Positions 7,886 through 16,779 are shown, counted from the first letter of the stretch. The stretch: 64,000 bases of DNA from Argonema antarcticum A004/B2 (GCF_023333585.1 NZ_JAIQZN010000001.1:1-64000); one strand, 5' to 3'. Notes: generated by a model from the letters alone, not told the origin. Translations and numbers: made by a program.

Positions 7886-8827
7886 ATGTTTAAAAAGCAC
7901 CCCTCGATCTATATAGTTGCCGCCGTTATCGGTTTCGGTTTTACACCCCTGGTACTACTAACCGAGGCTGCTAGAGCTATACCAGAAGCAGTCCAAGGCA
8001 TTGTTACGCAGGATCTGGAGGCGGCTGGTTACTTCCAACTAGGAGTCAATCGTTACAACGATAGAGATCTTGACGCCGCCGCAGTCTCGTTTCGCCAAGC
8101 ACTTGAGCGAGATCCCAGAATTGCTGTAGCTCATTATTACCTGGCAAATATTTTCAACGAAAAGGGCCGAACTGGGGAGGCTCTAGCTGAATACCAGCAA
8201 GCGATTAGCATGAACCCCAATTTAGAAGAAGCGCATTATAATTTGGGAGTGATTTACGATCGGCAGGGCCAGGTACAGGACGCTGTAGCTGCATACGATC
8301 GCACCCTTGGCATCAATCCCGAAAATGCCAATGCTTATTACAACTTGGGAGTGATTTACGATCGGCTGGGACAGCTAGACGAGGCAAGCGTCGCCTACAG
8401 GCAAGTAATTCGTCTGGCTCCCAACAATGCCAATGGTTACTACAATTTAGGAATTGTCCTCGAAAAGCAAGGCCAACTGGAAGCGGCAGCATCTGTATAC
8501 CGAACAGCAGTTCGTATCAATCCCAACTTAGCTGCGGCTCACAATAGCTTGGGGAATATTTTAAGCAGACAAAACCAGCCAGAAGAAGCGATCGTCGCAT
8601 ACAGAGAAGCTATTCGCCGCCAGCCGAACGACGCATCTGCTTACTATAATTTGGGCGTTATTTTGTACTATCAAGACCAGCTCAAGGATGCCGTCACTCC
8701 CCTTAAGAGAGCCAGAGACTTATACAGAGTCCAAGGTAACACTGACAAAGCCGAACAAGTCGATCTATTAATCCAACAAATTGACGTACTGCGAAAACAA
8801 CCCAGAACTCCGGCAAGAACACAATGA
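7886..8827 (+). CDS. secreted TPR-repeat protein
   Basis: 313 residues. An N-terminal hydrophobic segment (IYIVAAVIGFGFTPLVLL) followed by a small-residue site looks like a signal peptide. After it come about seven tandem 34-residue TPR units (AHYYLANIFNEKGRTGEA, AHYNLGVIYDRQGQ, AYYNLGVIYDRLGQ and so on) up to residue 290. TPR superhelices mediate protein-protein contacts; the location should be periplasm or thylakoid. It starts 24 bases after queA and may be read from the same transcript. The partner is unknown. Confidence 0.85.
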   Translation: MFKKHPSIYIVAAVIGFGFTPLVLLTEAARAIPEAVQGIVTQDLEAAGYFQLGVNRYNDRDLDAAAVSFRQALERDPRIAVAHYYLANIFNEKGRTGEALAEYQQAISMNPNLEEAHYNLGVIYDRQGQVQDAVAAYDRTLGINPENANAYYNLGVIYDRLGQLDEASVAYRQVIRLAPNNANGYYNLGIVLEKQGQLEAAASVYRTAVRINPNLAAAHNSLGNILSRQNQPEEAIVAYREAIRRQPNDASAYYNLGVILYYQDQLKDAVTPLKRARDLYRVQGNTDKAEQVDLLIQQIDVLRKQPRTPARTQ

Positions 8828-8962
8828 AGGAAGTTATGCCGCGCTAATCTAAACGATGCAGAGTGTGTTATGGACTAATCGGGCTTGACCAACTACCTAA
8901 TGCTTCTAAAGCAGGTACAATAAAGATTGACCTATACTTTACTGTCTAGGCCAGTTTAACCA

Positions 8963-10129
8963 TTGATAATAATGATTAGCCGTATGGATAGATTTGAAAA
9001 CATATCAGTAAAGGGATTTCGCCGTCTTCAAAATATCGATCTTGAGATGAGAAATCTCATCGTGATGATTGGTGCAAACGGATCGGGAAAAACCTCTTTT
9101 TTAGATGTTCTTTCAGTACTAGCTGCTTCAGCAAGTGGAAATTTACATAATATATTGCAACACAAAGGCGGTTTGAATGAAATTTTGACAAGAGGTAAGG
9201 CGCGGGAACTAGAAATTAAAATTTCCATGCAGGTGCCAGATGAAAACCCTTTGAAATACAGTTTAACTTTGTCTCCTAAAGGATTATCTTATGAATTTAG
9301 AGACGAAAATTTAACGCAGCAGAGAAATCCCCATAGACCGGAACCATTCAAATATATTGAATCACATGGGTTAGATATTAAATATTTTCAGGAAGGCAGC
9401 GGGCTTTTGAGACCGAATTGGGAACATAACCCTCTTGAAACATCACTTTCTCAAGTTCCTAAAATGTATCGCGAGCCTGAAAATTTGAGAAATATCCTTG
9501 CTTCTTGTACCTATTATGGAGCGCTAGATGTTTCAGAGAAAAGCCCTGTTCGTCTACCTCAAGCAATGCGCCCTGCAAAGTTGCCTGGAGCAAGCGGTGA
9601 AGACTTAGTTTCCTGTCTTTATGACCTGCGGGAAACAGATCGCGATCGCTTTGAAATGGTTGAAAATATTCTATCTGCTGCCTTTCCAGATTTTGAGCGA
9701 TTAAATTTTCCTCCAGTTGCCGCCGGAACTATTTCCATGACTTGGAAAGATAGAAATTTTTCTCAACCTATCTATGTACATGAGCTGTCAGAGGGAACAC
9801 TGCGCTTTTTGTGGTTAGTTACTCTTCTGCAAAGTCAAAGTTTAACAACAATCACTTTGATAGATGAACCGGAAGTTAGTTTACATCCCGAACTTTTAAG
9901 ACACTTAGTATATTTAATGAGAGAAGCATCAAAACACACACAACTGATAGTTGCCACCCACTCAGATCGACTGATCCGATTTCTTGAACCCCGCGAAGTT
10001 TTGATTTGCGATATCGAAGAAGGTGAGGCAAAAATGACGTGGGCTGACAGCCTGAACCTAGATAAATGGTTGGAAGATTACAGCCTTGACCAAGTTTGGG
10101 CAATGAATGTAATGGGTGGTCGCCCATGA
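8963..10129 (+). CDS. AAA ATPase of the AAA_21/OLD-like (SMC-hinge-less) type
   Basis: 388 residues. Walker A is GANGSGKTSFLD (about residues 38-49), the ABC-type signature is ELSEGTLRFLWL, and Walker B is ITLIDEPEVSLHPEL, followed by the ATHS switch histidine. This is the layout of AAA_21 ATPases that pair with TOPRIM-like or DUF4276/DUF4435 partners in OLD- and PARIS-like defence modules. The stop overlaps the ATG of such a partner (ATGA), but that partner is cut off after about 16 residues. The ATPase itself looks full length. It is probably an orphan subunit; a defence role is inferred from family context only. Confidence 0.85.
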   Translation: MIIMISRMDRFENISVKGFRRLQNIDLEMRNLIVMIGANGSGKTSFLDVLSVLAASASGNLHNILQHKGGLNEILTRGKARELEIKISMQVPDENPLKYSLTLSPKGLSYEFRDENLTQQRNPHRPEPFKYIESHGLDIKYFQEGSGLLRPNWEHNPLETSLSQVPKMYREPENLRNILASCTYYGALDVSEKSPVRLPQAMRPAKLPGASGEDLVSCLYDLRETDRDRFEMVENILSAAFPDFERLNFPPVAAGTISMTWKDRNFSQPIYVHELSEGTLRFLWLVTLLQSQSLTTITLIDEPEVSLHPELLRHLVYLMREASKHTQLIVATHSDRLIRFLEPREVLICDIEEGEAKMTWADSLNLDKWLEDYSLDQVWAMNVMGGRP

Positions 10130-10212
10130 AAATTGCTATTTTGGTTGAAGGCGCTACCGAAGTGGCATTTATGCTAAACTTCTGTCAGGGCAACGATTTG
10201 AGCGATCGCTAA
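10126..10212 (+). pseudogene. truncated partner gene of the ATPase (DUF4276/TOPRIM-like start)
   Basis: ATG at 10126 overlaps the ATPase stop. The first 15 residues, MKIAILVEGATEVAF, match the typical opening of DUF4276/TOPRIM-like proteins (the VEGATE motif carries the first catalytic glutamate). Around 10160-10174 the sequence changes to the end of the convergent Uma2 gene, and the frame stops at 10212 after 28 codons. The rest of the partner is missing, so this is a breakpoint remnant. Confidence 0.7.
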
Positions 10213-10797
10213 TGCCAACTGAGGAAAAGTTGGAGAAACAATAGTAGCTTCTCCTTGATATCTCTGTGCCTGATATTCACCATCGATTAAGCGGTTGACA
10301 GTCACCGTAGGCTGTTTTGGAGAGCCAATATACTGAACGCCTCCCAACCCTGCATAATCAACTATCCAATACTCCAGAATTCCTAAAGTTTCATACTCAT
10401 TCAATTTGATGCGGTAATCATCCCGCCAATTAGTACTGACGACTTCTATAACCAAGGGAGGTGGAATATAAGCAGCAGCAGAGGCAGAACTTTGACGCAT
10501 TCTGACCCATTCTTCCTTGGCAAACACCACAATGTCGGCTTTACGACTCGATTCACTTTCGCCAGGGGCAGCGTTCAATCTGACTTGTTTACTTTGTCGA
10601 GGAACGTAGGGAAGGTTCAAGGATTGGCAATGCTCCACCAAGAGACGACATAATCCATCGACGACATCCTCATGTTTAGCAGTGGGTTCACTCAGGGGCA
10701 TGGCAACTCCATTGACTAGCTCGAATGACCTACCAGAGCCGTCATCCCAGTTGAGAAATTCCTCGAAGGAAAGGGTTTTTTGGGCGATCGCAATCAT
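10174..10797 (-). CDS. Uma2-family (DUF820) PD-(D/E)xK nuclease-like protein
   Basis: Starting at ATG 10797 (MIAIAQKTLSFEEFL), with AAAGG 9-13 bases upstream, gives about 207 residues. Uma2 features are visible: the opening EEFLNWDDGSGRSFELVNG, the KADIVVF strand, PPPLVIEVVSTNWRDDYRIKLNEYETLGILEYWIVD (cited here only in outline), and a C-terminal TFPQLALAIAQIV. The D...ExV...K pattern is that of PD-(D/E)xK nucleases, but no activity is established for this abundant cyanobacterial family. An extended start at 10899 would overlap ktrA and seems unlikely. It ends inside the broken ATPase partner gene. Confidence 0.88.
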   Translation of the reverse strand: MIAIAQKTLSFEEFLNWDDGSGRSFELVNGVAMPLSEPTAKHEDVVDGLCRLLVEHCQSLNLPYVPRQSKQVRLNAAPGESESSRKADIVVFAKEEWVRMRQSSASAAAYIPPPLVIEVVSTNWRDDYRIKLNEYETLGILEYWIVDYAGLGGVQYIGSPKQPTVTVNRLIDGEYQAQRYQGEATIVSPTFPQLALAIAQIVALTEV

Positions 10798-10861
10798 TGA
10801 TATTAACCTTTTGCTCTCTAGTGTTTTGAGACAAGATTTTGTCGTCATAACCTTTTTGAGT

Positions 10862-11557
10862 TCAAATTGGCAAGCGGTTGATGTCTTTGTTCGAGCCAAT
10901 TACGACCATCGCCTCACCCTTGGAAAGCCGCCTGTTGGGATCGGGATTAATCTCAAATTTGCCATCGTGGCTGACTGCTAGCATATTCAAACCATAGCGG
11001 CTGCGGAGTTTTAGTTCGGCGATAGTTTTGCCGTGAAATTCATCAGGAACAATAAGTTCCACGATACTGTTTTCCGTGTCCAAGTCAAAACGGTCTAAAA
11101 TAGCTGGCTTAGTGAGCGATCGGGCCAGCGCACAACCCGCCTCATGTTCTGGATATATGACATGATCTGCACCCACTCGCTTCAATAGCTTAACGTGGAC
11201 TTCTGAAGAAGCTTTTGCCACCACATGAGATACCTTAGCCTCCTTCAAATTCAGCGTGGTAATTATGCTTTCTTCTACGTAATTACCAATAGCGACAATA
11301 ACTGTATCAAACTCTAAAATCCCCCCTTCTTTCAGCGCCGCCGGTTCGGTTGAATCCAATTGCACCGCATGAGAAACCAATTGATCTGTTAAAGCTTGGG
11401 ATACTCGTTTTTCATCAACGTCAGTCCCTAAAACCTGGTATCCCATGCTGTGCAGCGATGAACATACGGCTCGACCGAAGCGTCCCAAGCCAATCACTGC
11501 AAACTGTTGATTGTCTTTACGCAGACTGCGAAAAAAACCTAACGATGACAAATTCAT
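10862..11557 (-). CDS. ktrA: KtrA potassium-channel regulatory subunit (TrkA-N/TrkA-C)
   Basis: 231 residues. An N-terminal RCK/Rossmann domain shows FAVIGLGRFGRAVC (GxGxxG) and the acidic end of beta-2 at TDVDE; a TrkA-C domain follows from about residue 150 (SIVELIVPDEFHGKTIAEL). It binds nucleotides and gates the KtrB channel from the cytoplasmic face. It lies downstream of ktrB on the same strand, separated by about 109 bases containing TAGTCATT repeats. The pairing supports the assignment. Confidence 0.93.
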   Translation of the reverse strand: MNLSSLGFFRSLRKDNQQFAVIGLGRFGRAVCSSLHSMGYQVLGTDVDEKRVSQALTDQLVSHAVQLDSTEPAALKEGGILEFDTVIVAIGNYVEESIITTLNLKEAKVSHVVAKASSEVHVKLLKRVGADHVIYPEHEAGCALARSLTKPAILDRFDLDTENSIVELIVPDEFHGKTIAELKLRSRYGLNMLAVSHDGKFEINPDPNRRLSKGEAMVVIGSNKDINRLPI

Positions 11558-11570
11558 ATCAATCCTGTTT

Positions 11571-11607
11571 TAGTCATTAGTCATTAGTCATTAGTCATTA
11601 GTCATTT
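11571..11607. repeat. TAGTCATT tandem octamers between ktrB and ktrA
   Basis: About four to five exact copies of an 8-base unit (TTAGTCAT) in the intergenic space of the ktr operon. It might affect the spacing or folding of the transcript; otherwise nothing else is visible in this gap. Confidence 0.8.
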
Positions 11608-11666
11608 GCAAAAGACAACTGACTACTGACTACAGTTTATCAAGAAAGCGATCGCACTTTCATACG

Positions 11667-13001
11667 CTACCCCACGAGCAGATTTTCTTCTGGATAGTGA
11701 ACCACACTGGGGCGAGGGTCTCCCAGTAGAGTTGCCATCAGGAGTACAACTCCTACTCTTCCTATATACATCGTTCCAATTAAAATCAGCTTTGCCGCTG
11801 GTGAAATACTAGCAGTAATGCCAGTAGAAAGACCCACTGTAGCAAAAGCTGAGACGACTTCAAAGAGTATTTGAATAAAATCCAACCCCGGATCGGTAAG
11901 TGAAATTAAAATTGTCGATACCAGCAAGGTTGCAAACGAACCAACCAATACGCCAACTGCTTTTAATATCAGAGATATTGCCACTTGGCGCTGATACAGA
12001 TGAACTTCTTCTTTACCTTGCAAAATCGCCTTCGTACAGCTGGTTAAAATTCGCAATGTTGTTGTCTTGATGCCGCCACCTGTACCGCCTGGACTAGCGC
12101 CAATAAACATGAGTGCGATCGTAAGAAATAAACCCGCCGTTGTCATTTTGCCAATATCAATAGTATTAAAACCAGCGGTTCTGGGAGTTACAGATTGAAA
12201 CCAAGCTGCCAACAATTTATCTTTAAAGTTAAGAGAGCCAAGGGTTTCGGGATTTCTCATTTCTATAAAAAAGAATGCTACCGTTCCGAGTAACAACAGT
12301 ATTATTGTTGTGCTGGTAGCTACCTTGAAGTTCAGGGAAAATACCATACAGGATGATTTTCTCCATAAGCGATCGCGGAACCACAGGTACATCTCAAAAA
12401 TAACTTGATATCCAATGCCGCCAAAAATAATTAATGCCGTAACTACCAAATTTAATAATATCGATGATTCATAACCTATTAAATTATCCTTGAACAAACT
12501 AAACCCAGCATTGTTCCAAGAATTAATGCTATGAAAAATTGATAGCCACAGCCCATAATTTAAACCATAGTCTGGCACAAAAACAGGCATAAGCAGAAAA
12601 ATTCCGGTGATTTCAAAAATCATCGTTGTGGCAATAATAGAGCGGATCATCTGGGCGCTGTCCTGCATACCGGGTCGATCCAAAGCTTGTTGAATCGCCA
12701 TTTTATGCCTTAAATCAAACCTCCGACCTATCAGTAGGATGAGAAAAGTCGTCGTTGTCATATAACCCAGTCCCCCAATCTGGACAAGGGCGAGAACAAA
12801 AAACTGACCCCAAAAAGAAAAATAGGTGCCAGTATCTACAACCCCCAAACCAGTAACGCAGACAGCAGAGGTTGATGTGAACAAGGCCACAATCGGGTCA
12901 TTCCATGTGCCGCTGCTGGTCGAAAACGGCAGCATCAGGAGAATAGCGCCTACGGCGATGACGGCGACGAATCCCAGGCAAATGGTTCTAGGTATGGTCA
13001 T
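11667..13001 (-). CDS. ktrB: KtrB-type Na+-dependent K+ uptake channel
   Basis: 444 residues, strongly hydrophobic, with the four-fold M1-P-M2 plan of the TrkH/KtrB superfamily. Pore-loop regions with filter glycines are seen near SAVCVTGLGVVDTGT, NAGFSLF, TAGFNTIDI and ATVGLSTGITA. The conserved GASPGGTGGGIKTTT loop is also present, and this segment controls gating. It resides in the plasma membrane and imports K+ with KtrA, important in osmotic stress. The ATG at 13001 is preceded in frame by a TGA four codons upstream, so the start is secure. Confidence 0.95.
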   Translation of the reverse strand: MTIPRTICLGFVAVIAVGAILLMLPFSTSSGTWNDPIVALFTSTSAVCVTGLGVVDTGTYFSFWGQFFVLALVQIGGLGYMTTTTFLILLIGRRFDLRHKMAIQQALDRPGMQDSAQMIRSIIATTMIFEITGIFLLMPVFVPDYGLNYGLWLSIFHSINSWNNAGFSLFKDNLIGYESSILLNLVVTALIIFGGIGYQVIFEMYLWFRDRLWRKSSCMVFSLNFKVATSTTIILLLLGTVAFFFIEMRNPETLGSLNFKDKLLAAWFQSVTPRTAGFNTIDIGKMTTAGLFLTIALMFIGASPGGTGGGIKTTTLRILTSCTKAILQGKEEVHLYQRQVAISLILKAVGVLVGSFATLLVSTILISLTDPGLDFIQILFEVVSAFATVGLSTGITASISPAAKLILIGTMYIGRVGVVLLMATLLGDPRPSVVHYPEENLLVG

Positions 13002-13094
13002 GGAGAATTTAATTCAATTATCTCTTCAAAAGCTTACTCCCAAAGGAGTACCTTATTTGCGGCTTGCTGATTTAGTACCGTTGATGTCAACTGA

Positions 13095-13201
13095 TAAGTA
13101 GGTGGGCAAAAATAAACGTAAAACTGCCAGGCCCTTAGAAACCCGGTTTCTCCAAGAAACCGGGTTTCTGGGAGTGCAGTTTAATTACGCCCACCTACTT
13201 A
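13095..13201. repeat. 107-bp MITE-like palindromic element
   Basis: Outer arms TAAGTAGGTGGGC (13095-13107) and GCCCACCTACTTA (13189-13201) are perfect inverted repeats. Inside are AAACTGC / GCAGTTT, and at the centre (13137-13169) the AGAAACCCGGTTTCT double palindrome also seen at 1759-1791. No coding capacity. Confidence 0.8.
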
Positions 13202-13247
13202 AAACTAAAACCACTGTTTACAGCGGCTTGCAGGCGAATGAGGTATA

Positions 13248-13312
13248 GGGCGAAGCATTGCGGAATAAACCTTTCGGTCTTAAGTTAACCCACATTCCGC
13301 AATGCTTTGCCC
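13248..13312. repeat. GGGCGAAGCATT hairpin repeat
   Basis: Arms GGGCGAAGCATTGCGGAAT and ATTCCGCAATGCTTTGCCC fold with one mismatch. The rest of the 13002-13404 gap holds nothing else I can support. Related GTAGGGGC-bounded hairpins occur at 22616, 35326, 50448 and 63486. Confidence 0.75.
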
Positions 13313-13404
13313 CTACAATCTGTACTTCACTCAGTTGCAAAGCGCTGTATTACGGTGGCATCGTCTGCTAGGCTGATTCCGGTCTGGACATAAACAACAA
13401 TATT

Positions 13405-14253
13405 ATGACTTCAACTCTTTATCAGCAAATTCAACAATTTTACGATGCTTCCTCCGGTCTGTGGGAACAGATTTGGGGAGAACATATGCACCACGGCTAC
13501 TATGGGCCGGATGGTAACCATAAGAAAGACCGGCGTCAGGCGCAAATTGATTTGATTGAGGAACTGCTTACTTGGGCCCAGGTGCAAGAAGTCGATCGCA
13601 TTATTGATGTAGGTTGCGGGATTGGCGGCAGTTCTCTCTATCTGGCGCAAAAGTATAACGCCTCTGCTGTCGGGATCACCCTGAGCCCTGTGCAGGCGTC
13701 TAGGGCGGCAGAACGAGCCCAGGTAGCCGGAATGAGTACAAAGACCGAATTCCAGGTTGCAGACGCCCTGAATATGCCTTTTGCCGACGCCTCGTTTGAC
13801 TTTGTTTGGTCGCTGGAAAGCGGCGAACATATGCCCGATAAACAGAAGTTTCTCCAGGAGTGTTACCGGGTGCTGAAGCCGGGTGGAACGTTCCTGATGG
13901 CAACTTGGTGTCATCGTCCGGCGATGAGTCCAAATAAACCGCTAACGCTGGATGAGCAAAAGCATTTGGAGGAGATTTATCGAGTCTATTGCTTACCTTA
14001 CGTGATTTCTTTGCCGGAGTATGAAGCGATCGCACGCCACCTCTGTTTCCAAAACATCCGCACGGCAGATTGGTCAAAAGCTGTAGCGCCATTTTGGGAT
14101 ATAGTAATTGATTCAGCCTTCAATCCCGCTGCCATTTTGGGTTTGCTCTTGAGTGGTTGGACGACAATTCAGGCGGCGCTTTCACTGGGATTGATGAGTC
14201 GAGGCTACCAGAGTGGGCTAATTCGCTTTGGCTTGCTTTGCGCTACCAAATAA
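13405..14253 (+). CDS. gamma-tocopherol methyltransferase
   Basis: 282 residues. SAM-binding motif I is IIDVGCGIGGSSLYLA, preceded by a GEHMHHGYYGP segment and followed by FDFVWSLESGEHMPDK and a YRVLKPGGTFLMATW post-motif. This combination is typical of the tocopherol methyltransferase/VTE4 group, which converts gamma- to alpha-tocopherol. The gene directly downstream encodes the prenyltransferase that commits homogentisate to tocopherol, supporting the assignment. No transit peptide is present; the C-terminus has a hydrophobic patch that could contact membranes. The alternative is another small-molecule C-methyltransferase (e.g. sarcosine/quinone type), less likely given the neighbour. Confidence 0.85.
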   Translation: MTSTLYQQIQQFYDASSGLWEQIWGEHMHHGYYGPDGNHKKDRRQAQIDLIEELLTWAQVQEVDRIIDVGCGIGGSSLYLAQKYNASAVGITLSPVQASRAAERAQVAGMSTKTEFQVADALNMPFADASFDFVWSLESGEHMPDKQKFLQECYRVLKPGGTFLMATWCHRPAMSPNKPLTLDEQKHLEEIYRVYCLPYVISLPEYEAIARHLCFQNIRTADWSKAVAPFWDIVIDSAFNPAAILGLLLSGWTTIQAALSLGLMSRGYQSGLIRFGLLCATK

Positions 14254-14291
14254 GCTTTTAATGGCTTACAGCAGCCTAAAACCTTCATCCA

Positions 14292-15260
14292 ATGAGCCAG
14301 ATTTCTCCCACTAAGTCTCCCGTCCCACAACCTAATTTCCTTCAGCGATATACTACCTGGCTGTATGCCTTTTGGAAATTCAGTCGTCCCCACACCATTA
14401 TTGGCACAAGTCTGAGTGTATTGGGATTGTATGCGATCGCTTTGGCAAATTCCCCTACCACCTTTTCCAGCATCCAGCTTATCCAGCTTTTCGGAACCTG
14501 GATTGCTTGTTTGTGCGGCAATGTCTACATCGTAGGATTAAATCAGCTGGAAGATGTGGAAATTGACCAGATTAATAAACCCCATTTGCCGCTAGCTGCT
14601 GGTGAATTTTCCCGGCTGCAAGCGCAGGTGATTGTTGGTGTTACAGGCGTTTTGGCACTGTTATTGGCTTGGTCACTGGGGCCATTTTTGCTGTTGATGG
14701 TGAGTATTAGTTTGGGAATCGGTACGGCTTATTCTCTGCCGCCTATTCGGTTAAAAAGGTTTCCTTTTTGGGCAGCAGTTTGCATTTTTGGCGTAAGAGG
14801 GGTGATTGTTAATTTAGGATTGTTTTTGCACTTTAACCAGAAATTGAAAAACGCAAACGATATAATTGTGCCGCCAGAGGTTTGGGCGCTGACGCTGTTT
14901 GTTTTGGTGTTTACGTTTGCGATCGCCATCTTGAAAGATATCCCGGATATGGAAGGCGATCGCCAATACAACATTACCACTTTCACGATTAAACTGGGTT
15001 CCCTAGCAGTATTTAATCTAGCCCGTTGGGTGTTAACTGTCTGCTATCTGGGGGCTCTAGTTGCTGGGGGACTATACTTACCATCAGTCAACCCAGTTTT
15101 TCTGATTGTCACTCATGCGATCGCGCTAGGTTTGATGTGGTGGCGGAGTATGAGTGTAGACTTGCAAGATAAAAGTGCGATCGCTCAGTATTACCAATTT
15201 ATCTGGAAACTCTTCTTCCTGGAATATCTAATTTTTCCAGCCGCCTGTCTGATGGCTTAA
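14292..15260 (+). CDS. homogentisate phytyltransferase (UbiA family)
   Basis: 322 residues with about nine membrane helices. The first Asp-rich prenyl-diphosphate motif is NQLEDVEIDQINKPHLPLA and the second is DIPDMEGDRQYNITTF, the hallmarks of UbiA prenyltransferases. The sequence around these motifs is that of the VTE2/slr1736-type enzyme, which joins homogentisate with phytyl diphosphate to give MPBQ, the first committed step of vitamin E synthesis. It lies 38 bases after the tocopherol methyltransferase and both are probably one operon in the plasma or thylakoid membrane. Confidence 0.92.
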   Translation: MSQISPTKSPVPQPNFLQRYTTWLYAFWKFSRPHTIIGTSLSVLGLYAIALANSPTTFSSIQLIQLFGTWIACLCGNVYIVGLNQLEDVEIDQINKPHLPLAAGEFSRLQAQVIVGVTGVLALLLAWSLGPFLLLMVSISLGIGTAYSLPPIRLKRFPFWAAVCIFGVRGVIVNLGLFLHFNQKLKNANDIIVPPEVWALTLFVLVFTFAIAILKDIPDMEGDRQYNITTFTIKLGSLAVFNLARWVLTVCYLGALVAGGLYLPSVNPVFLIVTHAIALGLMWWRSMSVDLQDKSAIAQYYQFIWKLFFLEYLIFPAACLMA

Positions 15261-15691
15261 TTGCTAAACTGCTAATAATAAAATATGCCCATTCCATACT
15301 ACTTTCCAGGAAAGATTGGGAATTTGTAGTATAAACAAGCAATTCAACAAAGTCAAGTTGTTGGCAAAGAATTAATTTTGTCTCGCTTGCCGGAAATTTA
15401 CAAAAATCATGTACTGAACATTACACCTTTTTGAGTCGAGCGGGTTGCGATCGCTTAAAGTTACCGTCTGGGCTAAACAGGTGGGTATGGCCTTGGCCAA
15501 TGCGTTTGGCGAAAAAGTTAGCTAGGGACTAGGGACTAGGGGCTAGGGAAGAAGGAATTAAGAATGTCCTAACCGATCGGCGCTTTATCTTCCCTGGGTA
15601 AGAGAGTGCTTTTCTATCTAAGGCTGGAGAAAAATATTTGCAGATTTGATTATCATTCAGTTTATAAGAAAAAAACCGCCTCTGTGCTGCT
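15261..15691. other. intergenic region with coding-like remnants
   Basis: No intact gene. In one frame, about 15337-15435 reads as AIQQSQVVGKELILS followed by RLPEIYKNHVLNITPF and a stop. In another frame, 15445-15522 reads LRSLKVTVWAKQVGMALANA and ends in a stop. Both look protein-like and may be pieces of one decayed gene that I cannot name. After them come AGGGACT/AGGGGCT heptamers (15523-15550). Confidence 0.4.
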
Positions 15692-15833
15692 GTGGCTATG
15701 AAGCGGTATGGTTTGCGATCGCATGAACCTAGTTCTACTGACGTTTATAAATTAATTGAAGGGAAAGACTATTGTTTCGGTTCGCAAACTGCGCTAAAAC
15801 CTGCTTATAACCCAGAGCCAGAGGAGATACTGA

Positions 15834-16313
15834 ATGAACAAAGCATACCCCCAGCCAAGAGCTTCGCGCAAAATAGCCTTACTGCTGATAGCGTTGCTAA
15901 TGTCGCCCCTGTTCGCTGCTTGCGGGGGAGGCTCCAGAAATGAAGTTAGTCCGCCCCGCGATACGAGGGCTGGTCAAACAGCGCCAAATACTTCCCGTCC
16001 AGCCACACCGCAAGCACGTAAAGGATTATCAACAGGCCAGAAAGTGGCGATCACATTGGCAGGAGCCGCCGCACTTTACTATCTCTACAACAAGCATAAG
16101 AGCAAACAAGCGGAAGGGGCACAGGGCAAGTATTACCTTTCCAAGAACGGGCGCGTTTACTATCGCGACGCCCAAGGTAAGGCTCAGTGGGTAACGCCGC
16201 CGCCTGGGGGAATTCAAGTTCCTGAGTCGGAAGCCCAACAGTACCGAGACTTCCAGGGCTATAACGGACAATCCACCGGGCGCGACTTAAAGGATTTGGC
16301 ACCAGCGCAGTAA
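15834..16313 (+). CDS. lipoprotein with glycine-zipper-like segment, unknown function
   Basis: 159 residues. GGAGATACTGA precedes the ATG. The N-terminus is a lipoprotein signal ending in the lipobox LFAAC (Cys about residue 29). A Pro/Arg/Thr-rich linker follows, then a short hydrophobic helix VAITLAGAAALYYLY and a small domain KYYLSKNGRVYYRDAQG with Tyr-rich strands. It is probably anchored in the periplasm or outer membrane. The Y/G-rich motif is found in several cyanobacterial lipoproteins, but I know no assigned function. Confidence 0.8.
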   Translation: MNKAYPQPRASRKIALLLIALLMSPLFAACGGGSRNEVSPPRDTRAGQTAPNTSRPATPQARKGLSTGQKVAITLAGAAALYYLYNKHKSKQAEGAQGKYYLSKNGRVYYRDAQGKAQWVTPPPGGIQVPESEAQQYRDFQGYNGQSTGRDLKDLAPAQ

Positions 16314-16458
16314 CGCTAGTGCAGATAGGCGGCATAAGGGCCGATCGCGTAATGTGCCGAAGGCGCGATCGCATTCAAGTTAGGCTAAAAAAGTCTATTT
16401 GTAATCTTGTCCGCCCATCTACACAGCCGTTCCATTACAAATTTAAGGGAGAGAAATC

Positions 16459-16758
16459 ATGGTAGATGGATTTTTGAGAAAAATTGGTGAAGTCTTTGGT
16501 TCCGATGACCAGCAAGACGACAACTACGATCGGGAAGTACGTCCCGCCAGCGAAGATCCTTATGGCGACCCCGCCGACCAAGGAATGTTTGGTAATGTAA
16601 GTCCCGCCAGCGAAGATCCTTATGGCGACCCCGCCGACCAAGGAATGTTCGGTGATGTACGTCCCGCCAGCGAAGACCCCTACGGCGACCCCGCAGATAT
16701 CGCTTCCGCTAGTGAAGACCCCTATGGCGACCCCGCCGACCAGGAAAACCGCTGGTAA
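16459..16758 (+). CDS. small acidic protein with 20-residue tandem repeats
   Basis: 99 residues, preceded by AAGGGAGAGAAATC, a good ribosome-binding site. After an N-terminal helix (MVDGFLRKIGEVFGSDD) it is built from a 20-residue unit, PASEDPYGDPADQGMFG plus three, occurring three times. A fourth, shorter unit ends ENRW. The DNA repeats are exactly 60 bases apart (16541, 16601, 16661) with few silent changes, which suggests recent expansion under selection for the protein. The repeats are acidic, Pro/Asp-rich and probably disordered; they might bind metal or a partner. I do not recognise it. Confidence 0.75.
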   Translation: MVDGFLRKIGEVFGSDDQQDDNYDREVRPASEDPYGDPADQGMFGNVSPASEDPYGDPADQGMFGDVRPASEDPYGDPADIASASEDPYGDPADQENRW

Positions 16759-16779
16759 CGGAATGGTTGGTTAAAACTG

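Noticed and set aside
15692-15943. 83-codon frame before the lipoprotein gene
   Set aside because: Overlaps the lipoprotein start, which has a proper ribosome-binding site and lipobox; the frame itself shows no domain.
16435-16641. Leftward frame with GGVAIRIFAGGTY repeats
   Set aside because: It is the mirror of the 60-bp repeats of the rightward protein, which has a good ribosome-binding site and a natural stop before a terminator.
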